The notes under the pieces were generated by a model that did not search any database, was not told where the DNA came from, and was given only the letters and a program-made list of their open reading frames with translations. Of a stretch of DNA of 64,000 bases, positions 23,801 to 36,916 are shown piece after piece (position 1 is the first letter of the stretch; each line of letters starts with the position of its first letter). The stretch spans positions 248,001-312,000 of the forward strand of contig NW_026251395.1 of NCBI RefSeq assembly GCF_025118155.1, read 5' to 3'. The translations under genes were made by a program, and so were the position numbers. The stretch comes from Cokeromyces recurvatus (lineage: Eukaryota; Mucoromycota; Mucoromycetes; Mucorales; Mucoraceae).

Positions 23801-24144
23801 GCATCTAAAGCAAAACATTCACGTAACAGTGATGTACTGGCTGCAGGCGAACTGTATGCGTTGTCCATAAGAAATTCTACATAACAGATACCTAGCGATT
23901 CGCAACAAATATAATTCCATTTATCAATAAATAAAATTAAATTGTCTAGATTTGGATGAAATTGATCAACAAGACACATGATTGATTCATGAGTAGCTTG
24001 ATCGATCAATATAACTGTGCCTCTCTCATAATCATCCGTATCTTCAGAAATGACTTTTACGATGCCTGTTAAATAAGTTGCAGTTAATGTTGAGTTGGTG
24101 CCTGCTTCAAATAATTGTAATTCATGAATCGTCAATGATTCCAT
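20896..24144 (-). CDS. CTC1-like subunit of the CST telomere replication complex
   Basis: 1082 residues in one exon, in a region where most genes are intron-rich. CTC1 is the large multi-OB-fold subunit of CTC1-STN1-TEN1, which binds single-stranded DNA and recruits DNA polymerase alpha-primase at telomeres. The protein is a chain of beta-rich OB-like segments with no other domain. Telling parts are YYPLGLLVGSTVIFHNLV followed by GGFFCLADQYTTVEV, and near residues 935-955 a zinc-ribbon-like WQCCRCGTVIQRGDCNRYC, as in the C-terminal OB folds of CTC1 and RPA70. This is followed by ALVEVDDGLGTASVNVDG, the usual post-ribbon strand. Length is close to plant and animal CTC1 (about 1200) rather than a budding-yeast Cdc13. 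An RPA70-like paralogue is the alternative. Start is the first ATG, 22 bases downstream of a 27-base A run. Confidence 0.75.
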   Translation of the reverse strand: MESLTIHELQLFEAGTNSTLTATYLTGIVKVISEDTDDYERGTVILIDQATHESIMCLVDQFHPNLDNLILFIDKWNYICCESLGICYVEFLMDNAYSSPAASTSLLRECFALDAENVFKQYPDDVYRLTENLDQPQSIAGIVEAISTLFIKPDSPAQFIISLKQPHVSILFEGNSIITYYAMFKVGLPYAFQHLNYISDKYQQPLFAFLPELSSCYSLSKSQYRKLNDSTTSSNTFVIGTITRVIDSMFGLYEINQTTLICLFHCLGYSPLRPYRVKTRIRLHRFHVVSLKVTKTKSYLLDMLASKTHILVACMQSHIDLIDIPNHCEYIETAIAFIDHHNQSTNEIKAKLKEHIYLDCISRRADFKQLISCLELYAALTIKFVQSCLITDINVLKQAYNVLKEKIFLPGYNEGNWRDHFFLHDTSCFVVGPNTYSVTNITLHVYPSLKHVLKEMVLKRLKEQDLNLVGSNTLAEADHVTVRTAIYEPNANLCWLLGQMKILQDGRTYFIDDNGSVLCLVSGSIIRSGLYLIKRFKLVQEDLSYLKNTRTTQPRCIDLKTTYIICCKQDLVYLGAGLSSLWFEIDEKYKDVAGINRYRPSRLMLEYPYWVIHVINKFPIQTIISTDAKIYLESRVIVNVYDIEDLGESCEPQTCVLILSSRDRSLHFFEELRIGDYCVIRGRYQGDEIKENGSTLHLLGDEHVIYPIFYTEKRHEEAIRLDPIFEHPSKKEEELAHDVIETVALYKTNILNERTQYQFCKQVVNVYGIVIAKRFIGGFEDPQSNRNALSLYKDFNIGTGQAHRKLYIQLRQLDTLDVIDIYLDPQHIYYPLGLLVGSTVIFHNLVCKHKTGGFFCLADQYTTVEVDTREHNDHHSPLQLSEIPIRSIISSFSDTNLFRAYCYLSHVIHINMKWQCCRCGTVIQRGDCNRYCDGSPGRNFIANALVEVDDGLGTASVNVDGERLLFRLLFVSEQQVTAIKQAVLEYGEITYDAWRQNKELKGDQESAHTIRFKIQDIIKRALKAGHFWLYARVQPSSRQKRKITFEEEDEEIDIFDKKLKAVEVQLPDPRLVSYNYLKELDV

Positions 24145-24165
24145 ATGCTTGTTGATGAATGAATT

Positions 24166-24216
24166 TGAAAAAAAAAAAAAAAAAAAAAAAAAGAAAGAAA
24201 AGGAAATCTGTCAATT

Positions 24217-24259
<43 letters not shown>

Positions 24260-24266
24260 TTATTTC
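24166..24266. repeat. A run followed by ATT microsatellite
   Basis: A run at about 24168-24192 immediately upstream of the CTC1-like start, then a T run and an ATT-type repeat (24229-24265). It lies in the 162-base gap to the mannosyltransferase stop codon. Confidence 0.8.
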
Positions 24267-24306
24267 TCAGCCATTTTTTATGTACTAATTAGCTATTCAG
24301 ATTTAA

Positions 24307-24956
24307 TCACATTAGAGCAGACTTATATATAGGTAAACAGCTCAAGTTTGGAATGAAATCTAAACAAAAAAAAAAAAAAATGAATATAGAGTAAGAAAAC
24401 CCAGCAAAAAAGAACGGAATTTAATCCTATTTACTTACCAAAGTTTTTACTTGGATCACAAGAACATTTCGTTCGGAATTCTTCTTCTATAGGACAATGT
24501 GTATACGCTGAATGTCTATAGCCTATATCATTAAAGAAATGAAATTCATCTTTATGTAATAATAAAGAGGCAGCAATTGAATGAACAGGAGCATCACCCC
24601 ATCTATATTAAGAAGATATAAGGATAAGCTTATGAAAGCTCAGATATCCTTACCTTTCATAATAAAATCCTCCTGATTTATCGAGATAATCAAATAACTT
24701 TAAATAAGCTTCAGATCGCCATAGTGAAAGATCTCCAATTTCAAAGTTTGACCAAAAATGACATGTATTATAAGTTACACCATTATCACTGGTAACGAAT
24801 TGGAAGAGAGTCTCATTTCTATTAGGTAATAATTGAGGATATTCTTTCGTAAAATTCATCACTGTATCCCACAAACTAGGCACCGTTTCGATATGTTCTT
24901 TATAAGCTATATTGAACCCTGTATAATAGACATATTAGTAATAATTGAATAAATAA

Positions 24957-24994
<38 letters not shown>

Positions 24995-25672
24995 CTTTTA
25001 CCATATCTCTTTTTCGATTTTCTCATGTATTCAAATACGTCATAATCAATTTGACAGTAATAATCAACGTAGGGCTCTAATCTCCAATAATAGTCAAATT
25101 CGTCTAACAAAGGATGTCTAAAGAAATATCCACTTTGAAATCTAGATTGTATATACCATTAAATTAAGATATATATACATATATTTTTCTTTTTTTGAAA
25201 TCTATATCCTTTACCTACACATATGCCTATAGGATTCACTTGTTGCATAAGGTATATTTTGCTCGGCCATCTTTTGTCTACATTCAGCTGCATAAGTTTG
25301 ATTAATAAATTCTGGATAACCCCACATCGTTTCATTCAATTTTCCAAATAAAACACGCGCGTTTGTAATAGAAGATACAGTTCTAATAAAGATAGGCGTA
25401 AAATCTTGATCATTGAGAAAGATATAAGGATAATGATATTTTGAGTTGAATGTATTTTCAATTTGACTCATCGTACTGACAATGCCATCTAATTCTTCAT
25501 TACGAATGAGGATTACAAAACATGCTTTTTCTTTAGTAGTTTGCTGCAACTGTTTATTATTTACTATTCTAATAGGCTTCAATGGATAAAGTAAAAAAAA
25601 AGTAATTATAATAAAGAGCGATAGAGTTGAGCATATTAATATTTTTTGTTTCTTTAAGAAGCGTATTATCAT
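24307..25672 (-). CDS. KRE2/KTR-family alpha-1,2-mannosyltransferase (GT15)
   Basis: Golgi type II membrane mannosyltransferase that extends O- and N-linked mannans. Exons (minus): 25672-25215, 25141-25002, 24918-24654, 24602-24439, 24359-24307; 1080 bases, 359 residues. Short cytosolic tail, one membrane anchor (about residues 11-32), then the GT15 fold: [18 protein letters not shown], the [18 protein letters not shown] block, [20 protein letters not shown] and [20 protein letters not shown]; the Glu of SNFE is the proposed catalytic residue. The last exon is small and supplies the conserved SCLP ending; an unspliced reading would stop after [11 protein letters not shown]. On the short side for the family. 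It diverges from the poly(A) polymerase gene. Confidence 0.92.
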
Positions 25673-27228
25673 TTATTTGAAAGAAAGAGAAAAAAAAAAT
25701 CACAAGGGAGAAAGACAAATAGAAAAAAAGAAGCTTGAATCTTAACTTTTACTTCTAATATTTCAAAAAAACTGCTTTTGAATATAGAAACAGGCTTATA
25801 TGCATCATATACATGTTAGTATAATATTCCTATTTTTAATATTGTACTACAACAAGATTGCAACTGGTGACAAACAATGTTAAGAGACTTTCCTAACTAA
25901 GACTCTATGGAAGGCATGAATTCTGTCACTTTTATAATTTTTTATATGTAGAGAAAACGATGCCTTTATATATAACCATGAAACTTACCAAGTCATTGAT
26001 AGTTTTTTTTTTTCCTTTTTATAAATATATATGATAGATGAAATACCACATTCTGAACAGATAAAGGAAAATAGAAACGACTTTTTATACGATAGAAATT
26101 ATAGTTTTACATAGAAAGACTTGTGTAATTATGACTCTTCTTTAATATATTTAGAAGATAGACTTATCCAATTTAATCAGGTTTTATTTATTATTTAACG
26201 ATAATACGTACAAATTGAAAAAAATAAAATAAAATACATATATGAACTAGCAGAAATATTTACTATCTAGGAAAGGTTACTTGGAAATAATCGACAATCC
26301 TTAATATTATCCAGTCTTAAATAGAATACTTTTGAAGGAGCGTATAAAAAAAAAACACAAATATACGAAAAATGACTACAGATATACAAAAAATGACTAC
26401 AGATATTATACGCTGTTAAACTACAAATATGACTATAACCAAGGATAGCCTCGATTTAAACTATGTCGATTCTAAGATTATTCAGGCACTATTAAGCAAT
26501 GATAATTGAATGTTACCATAGATAAGATGGTTTACTTTACTATCTAGAACATAAGCAAGCGAGAGAGAGAGAAGGCATGTGAACGATATATATAAATACA
26601 CACATAATTTGTAAAGTTGACTAAATTATGAAGAGCACCAACTATCATTTACTACATAGCAGGAATTTTTTTTTCTATATCTTTAAAAAATAATTATACA
26701 TGTCTAATATCACTACTCTCTTCAAGTATGTGAGATTATGATATACACCAGTTATCATGAGAAACTATAAAATAATGTTATTTTTATAATAATAATAATA
26801 AAATACGCTTAATTAGAAGAAAATATTGAAGCAGATTTGCGTACAGAATATTCTTTATCGATTCGAAATCGTAGATATTATTTGCTTCTCAATTTAAGGG
26901 GCTCAAGTTGAAATTTATTAGATAACGGCTATACAACATAAAATCAAGAGTAAATATATATTTCAGTAAAAAGAGAAACCCTCTTGTCAAGGTTTCCCTT
27001 TTATTAAAAATAAAATACAATGCAATAAATAGGAATCTAACTATATTATCTTTAGCAAAGTCGTTCTAAAATTTTTTGTTAAGGCCTTCCTTAGTCAATT
27101 AAAAATAATTTTTCTCGATTCTTATTGGATTTCAAGTTCCTGGCATATAAATTTTTGTGAAAAGAAAAAAAAAAAAATAATCCAGTAATAAAATTCTTTT
27201 TTATTTTTCTCTCTTAATTATAATATAA
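25673..27228. other. Divergent AT-rich spacer
   Basis: 1.55 kb between two divergent genes, with no gene seen. It contains a short direct duplication (AAAATGACTACAGATAT at about 26371 and 26390). Confidence 0.5.
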
Positions 27229-29333
<2,105 letters not shown>

Positions 29334-31333
29334 CAATATACCAATCAAGAAGGGAGCAGGTATCCTTCTCAACACAAAATTTATAGAAGAAAAAAAAAAA
29401 GGCCCTTATACATAATCTAGTTTATATTTATAATAATATACTTATATACATTCCTTCTAGAATTGACACACCTACACACTCTCTCTTCCTCTCTATAATA
29501 TGCATGTATATCTCTCTTTTGTGTATATATATAAAAAAAAACTATTTAATAAAAAAATAAAAAAAAAACCCATATACATATACAATACGCATGACGTCTA
29601 ATAGTAAATTTAATAACGAGCGTGTCAAAAATTTTCTATTCAATTGACATTTGAAACCTAAGCTGCAGTTTTTGAATATTAAGATTCAAAGGAAAAAACA
29701 TATATGTATATAGTATTGTTCTTTTATAAGGTAAGGTATAGTATTTAACCTTAGAATCTTCATAATATAAAATGAGAACTACTTCAAGTAAGCAGTAAGC
29801 CTCATTTAAGCCAGAAATGATATATAATGAAAGGAAAGAGGAAATTCAGAGGTCAGATAGCTTTTTCGTATCATGTATAGTAGTCTAGAAGCAAATTTAT
29901 TACAGCACAATTGTCTTTATTATTGCAATAAATGACATTGGCCAAAAAATAAAATATAAATTTAATACAACTCGTAATTTAACAAAGCATACATCAATTT
30001 ATTGCTTCTATTTTTTTTTTCCTCTTCTTCTGAAGATATATAGTTAATATTATCACAGACAGCAGTATATTATAATGTGAGGAAGTAAAGATTGAAAAAA
30101 AAAGTATTTTTTTAAAGTATAGAAGAAAATACAACTGGTAAAGATGTTATAGAAAACCAGGGAATTATTATTGCTGTTAGATATAGCAAAAGACTGTATT
30201 AAAGAGAGAAAAGAATTTACTAAAAATAAAGAAAGAGCTATTGATTACTAAAATATCACCAAAAAGTTTATAAAATAAGGATAAGGAAGCTACTCCTAGT
30301 TGTTTTTTTATTAATGAATAGTCTACTCATTCTGATTCTGATATTATAGTTATGAAAGTCTACTGTTTAGGTATTAGATAGTTTGCTATAGCTGAGCATT
30401 GTTTTGTTTGCAACAATATCATTTTTTTTTATTTATTTATTTCTCCCTTGGTGGCAGCAATAATGATTTAGTGCAATCATGTATAAATATCTAATCTTTT
30501 ATATATTTGTATATTTATAGTCATTTTCAATGCCCCCCCCCTCCAAATAAAAACAAATGTGTATCACTTACATTACCAAATGCAAGTTTATTGTCAAATC
30601 AAAAGTTTAAAAATATATCTGTTCTAATTATTTTGACTTCAAGGAAGAAACAACCAAAGAAATAGTACAAGGAAAATATCTTGTTCATGCTATCCCGGCT
30701 ACAAAACAATACTAGATAATGGTCAATTTCGTTCGGAATTTAATCATGTCTATGGTTTTATTTTAACGTAGAAATATGTGGGATAAGAAGAAAGTATACT
30801 CTTAGGTCTGATAAATACTTTACTGCAACCTCTATTGAAAAAAATATCTTTCCCCTAATAAGCATACAATGTATCAAGATTTCGCAAAGATAAAGAAATC
30901 AAGCAAAGAAAAGTGATAGAAATCTTTTATGATATGAAAATTGTATGTGTATTTGAAAAGTACCTCTAACAAAATTCAAATCGACAAATCATAGAGCTAC
31001 GCTATTAAACCAGGAATAACTAACACTTTTTTTTTCTCTCTTTCTTATTATCACAAGTTCAATCTTTTACATTAGCCTTTACAATTTTTTTTTCTTAACT
31101 TTTTATCATTTTTAAACTAATTAGAACAATTCAGCAATTCCACAAGCTACGTGTCAATTTTTATATACACGTATATATTTTCTTTTTTAAAAAATAAGAT
31201 AAATTTATAAATGAAACCACCTCATTTTTGCTCAGAGTATCTCAATGTGTATATAAAAAAAAACACGTGAAATGTTACACTATTATAAAAAATTGGATTG
31301 CTGTTTTTCAATCCAACCATTTAACAGCTTTAC

Positions 31334-31379
<46 letters not shown>

Positions 31380-31400
31380 AAATAGAATTAAAAGATTGAG
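29334..31400. other. AT-rich spacer
   Basis: 2 kb with no recognisable gene. It holds a C run at 30534-30541 and, close to the next start codon, a long T run (31337-31377). Confidence 0.5.
31337..31377. repeat. Poly(T) tract, about 41 bases, just upstream of the Sel1-repeat gene
   Basis: Uninterrupted T run ending 23 bases before the ATG at 31401. It probably lies in the promoter or 5' leader. Confidence 0.9.
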
Positions 31401-31476
31401 ATGGACTTTATAGATCAAAAACTACAATCACTCTTTGCTGGAATTCCAAGTGAATTACATTTATTGACAGGTGCAA

Positions 31477-31514
<38 letters not shown>

Positions 31515-33048
31515 TAACATGTCAATACTAATTATATGAAAATAATTTTCTAATAGCTGTCGAAATTCTTAACAATGCTTTTTCTAATGATGATCAAGAT
31601 TATGAAACACAAGAAAATGCTCGAAATGCCTTAACTTACTTACGAATTAAAGCAGCAAAAGTAATTCTGTTTGACTAATTCATTTTGATCTAGAAACGAT
31701 CTATATACATATATATATATATATATATACCATTATCTGGTTATTCATATTTATTATATAGGGAGATATTGAGGCAAAAATAAAATTAAGTACAATCCTT
31801 GACAGGAAAAAACAAGACTCGAATTTATTCATACAGATAGATAAAGAGGAAGCCAATTTATGGGCCCGTAGTGTCTTTGATCGACGGTTATCAGCTGCTT
31901 TAACGCCTTGTACATCCGAACTCATTTTATTAACACAACAGCAAGATAACAGGACTAGCCTGATTGAACGCTTGATAGAACGAGTTGATCATGGCCTTCA
32001 GAGTGATCCCTCAGAAAGTCTAAAAGGGAAAAAGAAATTACGTTCATTATGTTATTTAGTAGGAATCTTATTTATTGATGGCACAGCTATTGAACAAGAT
32101 ATGACACGTGGCATGACATATCTGTCAAGGGCCTCTGACTTGGGTAATGAAAATGCTGGAATCACACTTGCTAAAATCCTGAGTGATCCCTATAAATACC
32201 CACAACACTATGACATGCACAAAAGCCTTGAAATTTATGAGGCAATGGCTGAGCGCAAATTAAAGGATATGCGTGCTCTCACTGACCTCGCTCATGTCTA
32301 CTACGAGGGTACCCATCTAATTCCTCGCGACCTTGATAAGGCTTATCACTACGCTCGTCGTATTGCAGAATCAACGGGTGAACAGTACTGTCAATTTATT
32401 GTTGGGGACATTTTACTAAGTCGACATGATATTCAGCAAGCCATCTTTTGGTTAACACAGTCTGCTGAACAAGGTTTCCCAATGGCCATTGAGACGTTAT
32501 CGAGGATTTATTTTGAGGGTAGTCTTGTTGAGAGAGATTATGAAATGGCACATCACTGGTGTTTAATGGGCGATGCTATTTGGCCTTCTGGGTTAGGGTA
32601 TTGTCAAACATGTCTAGGTGACATGTATCGTCAAGGGTTAGGTGTTCCAAAGGATTTAATTCGATCATTTGAGTATTATCAAAAGGCAGCTACACAGCAA
32701 AATACACCACAGAATTATGCGCGTTATATGTTGGGAGAAATGTAAGTCAATGAAAAAGAAAAAAAATTTTTTTTTTTTGTCTACATGTACATGCTATTAA
32801 TATCAATATCTATTATTGTGAAAAGGTTTTTTAAAGCAGATGGTTGGGAACATAATTTATTGTTGGCTGCTGAATATTACAAAATGGCTGCAAAGGAAAA
32901 TTATGAACCAGCATGTAAACGATTAAAAGAGTTAAAAGAAATTGAAGAAGAAAATAAAAAATCAATAGAAAAGTTAAATTCAAAATCAGGAAAATGGAAG
33001 ATATGGAGAACATTTTTAAGGAATAGAGAAGGAAGGGCTGCAGTATAA
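31401..33048 (+). CDS. Sel1-repeat protein
   Basis: Exons: 31401-31470, 31557-31660, 31762-32741, 32826-33048; 1377 bases, 458 residues. After an N-terminal helical region (MDFIDQKLQSLFAG to about residue 130) come tandem Sel1-like helical repeats. Clear units are GTAIEQDMTRGMTYLSRASD, AIFWLTQSAEQGFPMAIETL with RIYFEGSLVERDYEMAHHW, and DMYRQGLGVPKDLIRSFEYY. The C-terminus (about 400-458) is highly charged and basic. No signal peptide or membrane segment. Sel1 proteins are scaffolds: in fungi the group includes chitin-synthase activators and ERAD factors, and nothing here picks one. The first intron carries an AT/GA microsatellite. Confidence 0.88.
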
Positions 33049-33817
33049 ATTTTATCTCTTGTGTCATTTACTGTATACTATATACCATTATTTTATTTTA
33101 TTTTTGTTATTATTTGTATAGGTTATATTATTTGTAGCGTTAGAATTATATATATATATATGTATACATGTATATAAATATGTGTATATATATTTCAGTT
33201 TTTTCTTTCCATTATATTAATATTATTTAATAAAATATTCACTTGTATAATCAATCTTATCGCGTTATCTGCAAAGAATAGCAACTATTTAGATGTATAC
33301 TTTATGAGAAAAGAATATTTTATATGAAGCAAGAATGCAGTAGATTATAGATGTATAAAATCAAGCCTTTTTTTTTATATTTCTTATTATCATTGGTATA
33401 AATATAACTTTAGGATGCATACTCGAATAGCTTTACAGGTTAAGTTTGCATTATGAAGTCGAGTACAATATATTAAAATTATAAATAGACACATTTAAAT
33501 TTTTTTTTTATTGTTTAATCTAAGGGCAACGAAGAACAATGATTAAGTTCATTAAGAATAAAGCCTACTAAATTCAAGGTAATAATTTAAATGTATATTA
33601 TTAATATTTCTACATATAACTAAAAGCAAAAGAGAGAGGGTTCTGTAATATATATGCATAAATATATACTCATTGTTTACCTATTAAAAGTATCTTTTGT
33701 ATAAGAAACAGTATTCGATATTCTTCTGTTATTCCATTTATTAACGTTTTCTAAATACATATAAATGATGTTTTTTCTTCTTCTTTTATATCATGACTTT
33801 CGTTGTTATGAAATTAT

Positions 33818-33849
<32 letters not shown>

Positions 33850-34177
33850 GAAAAAGAAAAGAATTATTCAGCTCTTTTAGGAGACATAGAATAATCGCAC
33901 TTGAACTTTTTAAGAAAGTGATCTTCAAGAAGGAAGAAAATAAAAATAGAAAAAAAAAAAAAAAAAAAAAAAAAACGGGGTTAATAAATGATGTACATAA
34001 TAAAGAAAGTTGACATATGTGTAGTAAAATATATGCACTATGAAATTAGATGACAACCAAAAGGACATGCCCTTAATATAAATAACCCTTTTTTTTTATA
34101 GAAAAAAAATCTCTTATTCCCTTCTTCTTTTCTTTTTATTTTATCCTTATTACATAGATTAGTATAGAAAAGGCAAC
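33049..34177. other. AT-rich spacer
   Basis: No gene seen. It includes A-rich tracts at 33822-33858 and 33951-33974. A TATA-like box precedes the next gene. Confidence 0.5.
34074..34084 (+). promoter_or_regulatory. TATA-like element of the first small secreted protein gene
   Basis: AATATAAATAA about 94 bases upstream of the ATG at 34178, followed by a T run and a pyrimidine-rich leader. In such AT-rich DNA the match is suggestive only. Confidence 0.3.
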
Positions 34178-34639
34178 ATGAAGCCCTTTTTTATTTTTCC
34201 TATTATTGCTCTTGGCCTTTTATTAATATGCTCTCAAAATGTATCAGCCAACAACGATATCAATTACACGAATGGTCGTTTATTAAGAAATAAACGTAGT
34301 TTAAAGTTAATTTATGATCTCAAGAAACGTCAAACAACCTATGGCGGGACTCCTGCTCAACAGCAGCAGCAGCAGCCACCACCACCACCAACTTGTCCAA
34401 ATCCTCAAGATCCACGATGTCCTCAAACATTAACATTACCACCTCTTCCTAATGCTGCTTTCCCCCCTCCACCTGTTTTACCCGCTCCTGGTCTTCCAGG
34501 ATTACCAGCTGTTCCTGCTTTACCAGGGCTTCCACTTTTACCAGGTCTCCCAACTTTACCTACCTTACCTACTTTACCAACTCTTCCTGCACCTCCTGAT
34601 TTAAGTACAATTACTGCTCCTCCAGCTGAAGAAGATTAA
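34178..34639 (+). CDS. Small secreted Pro/Leu-rich protein with dibasic sites
   Basis: 153 residues, single exon, family unknown. Strong signal peptide (about 1-24, ending near SQNVSA). A short segment with two dibasic sites follows: RNKR at about 38-41 and KKR at about 49-51, which look like Kex2 cleavage sites. The mature part has poly-Gln, poly-Pro, a two-cysteine stretch (TCPNPQDPRC), then an LPxLP repeat block (PGLPAVPALPGLPLLPGLPT and on). A wall or extracellular structural protein, or a processed precursor, is inferred. Similar in plan to the gene at 36181. The 3' UTR has AATAAA-like signals at about 34713-34722. Confidence 0.75.
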   Translation: MKPFFIFPIIALGLLLICSQNVSANNDINYTNGRLLRNKRSLKLIYDLKKRQTTYGGTPAQQQQQQPPPPPTCPNPQDPRCPQTLTLPPLPNAAFPPPPVLPAPGLPGLPAVPALPGLPLLPGLPTLPTLPTLPTLPAPPDLSTITAPPAEED

Positions 34640-36180
34640 AAAAAAAGGAACATTTTCTCATTACACTTGAATATTATTTTATGTAAAATGTACTTGGTTT
34701 TATATTGTTAAAATAAAGAATAAACTAAAACTTTATATTAATAAAAAAAAGTTTCATACATATAACTTTACTGCATTCTAATATATCTATTATAAAGAAT
34801 TAGAAAGATAAGTTTATAACTTTATCAAAACTAGAATTGACTATACTCGGTATATATACACCATTTTTTTATTGGAAAAAAAAAAGGAGAAAACATATAA
34901 AAGGAGAGTAATCAAAAGGTATAGGAAGAAAAAAAAAAGCCAGTTAGTTGTTGTTTAAGGGGATTCATAAATAAAAAAAACACATACACAGAGGATCAGT
35001 ATACATAAAAAAAGTTTCTTTATTGATGAACTCTACTTATTGCTAAAAACTTTATCAGTCATACAAAGCTATTTATTGTCTTTCTTTAATTAAATCAAAG
35101 ACAGATCGAGAAGAGAAATGCAGAAGAAAAAAGAAAGGGATCAAGTAATCTACTTCTTTTTGTTACAAATGTAAGTAATCTTGGTAATAATTCTCTTTCT
35201 TTCTCTCTTTTTTTACAATTTGAACTTAATTCTGATTGACTATTTTTTGTAAACAATAAACTATTTTAAAGAATTAAAGCCTCAGTAATTGTATTATATC
35301 CCAAAGTATATGATAACATACTTTATAGTTCTCCAATTCTTTATCATGTTTTGGTTGATATTGATGACATGTCTTCACAGCATACAGCTTTATCTATGTT
35401 GTGTATGAAATTACGGAGTCTTTTCATCGCAACGAGATAATAAACAGATACATCATTATACTGAAACATCGTAAAATAGACTCTTTATAAATGTTAATCT
35501 TCTATTTTATTTTACAAGCTTCTTTCAGATTATATATATCTGAGAAGAAGCGAATGTTTTTTTATCAGTCAGTAAAATAAGTCTTTAATGATATACACAA
35601 CTTTTGTTTTGTGTATGTAGTTACTTGTGGCATTTATATGAATGCAATAATACTTCTTTTTTTTTTCCCCTTCATATGATGATAAGGGACGTTTACGTAA
35701 GAGCCTTTTACTAGCTCATATACCTTTTCCAATCTGTTGCCAATAAAGTCTTACTTTATAACCTAATTTGATCGAATATAAAAGCCTTCTAGGGGTTCAA
35801 ATATTCTGTATAGCTTTTGGAAGCCTCTAATGACTCAGAGATACCTTATCTGCGAGTTCAAAAAGCAGATCTACAAAAGTATAAAGAATACCGAATATTT
35901 CAAACTACGACATCCTGATTTATTGAAAAGGGTAGGGTATGGTATGGTATAAAAAAGAGTCAAGTAGAATGCTGATCGCTTTACATAAAGAAAGGAGTAT
36001 AGGGAAAAAGAAAAATAGAAAATAAAGAAAGAAAGTAAGTTGTATATAAGGAATTCATCTATAAATAAACTTCTTTCATCCTTCAATTCTTCTCTCTCTT
36101 TTTTCTTCCTTTCCTTTATTTTATTATATAAAATAGCTTAAAATATACACATACATACATAGTTGGATATTTAATTTACC
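34640..36180. other. Spacer between two secreted-protein genes
   Basis: 1.5 kb AT-rich with no gene recognised. A TATA-like TTATATAAAATA lies at 36124-36135, about 50 bases before the next ATG. Confidence 0.5.
36124..36135 (+). promoter_or_regulatory. TATA-like element of the second secreted protein gene
   Basis: TTATATAAAATA about 50 bases upstream of the ATG at 36181, after a pyrimidine-rich stretch (36088-36121). Weak evidence in AT-rich DNA. Confidence 0.3.
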
Positions 36181-36642
36181 ATGCTAACAATGCAATCATT
36201 CTTCTTTCTTACTCTTTTTTACACTCTTCTTTTGTTCACTCAAGCTATTTATTCTAAACCAGTTGATAATGATTGGGTACCTCAAAATCCATTTAAACAT
36301 CAACGAAGATCTCTTGCCTTTAGAAAACGAGACGCGCCTTCAGCAGCAGATACTTTGATCGCTGCTGTTCCTCAGCAATTATCTTCAGCTCCTACACTTC
36401 CTGGTCCTGATGCTTTAATGTTACCTACACTTCCTGATACCACCACTTTACTTCAACAAGTTCCTCCTCTTCCTGCTTTACCTGCTTTGCCAAATCTGGG
36501 TACTGCTGCTGCTATTCCGCCAGCTGGATTCCCTGTTATGGGTTCATCTCCTCCTCCTCCTCCTCCCTCAACACAACCAGCCCCCAATAATGGTAAGAAG
36601 AAAGATGAGGAAGAGGATGAAGAAGAAGAGGATGAAGATTAA
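36181..36642 (+). CDS. Small secreted Pro-rich protein with acidic tail
   Basis: 153 residues, single exon, family unknown. Signal peptide at about 1-25 (SFFFLTLFYTLLLFTQAIYS). Two basic sites follow: HQRR at about 40-43 and RKRD at about 48-51, likely Kex2-type. The mature part is rich in Leu-Pro (PALPALPNL) and has a poly-Pro run. The end is a Lys patch followed by about 15 Asp/Glu residues. It shares length, layout and LP repeats with the protein at 34178, so the two are probably diverged paralogues. The acidic tail could bind cations or the cell wall; that is inference. Confidence 0.75.
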   Translation: MLTMQSFFFLTLFYTLLLFTQAIYSKPVDNDWVPQNPFKHQRRSLAFRKRDAPSAADTLIAAVPQQLSSAPTLPGPDALMLPTLPDTTTLLQQVPPLPALPALPNLGTAAAIPPAGFPVMGSSPPPPPPSTQPAPNNGKKKDEEEDEEEEDED

Positions 36643-36916
36643 ATTAATATACATATTATATAAAGTATGCTGTATGCAGTATGCTTAAAGTAAATAATAA
36701 TAAATAGTTTTTTTTTTGTCAACACATATTATGAGGATCATAACTCCTACTCCCTCTCTCTCTCTTCACTTTCTCCTTCCTTATAAAAAAAAAAAAGAAA
36801 AATATAAGCTGTATATAAAAAGAAGGTATAGGGGTAAAAAAAAGGAGAGGAATTGTTTGTTTGTTTTTTCTCAATGATGACATAGTAGATAAATATTTAT
36901 TATTATACAGATAATA

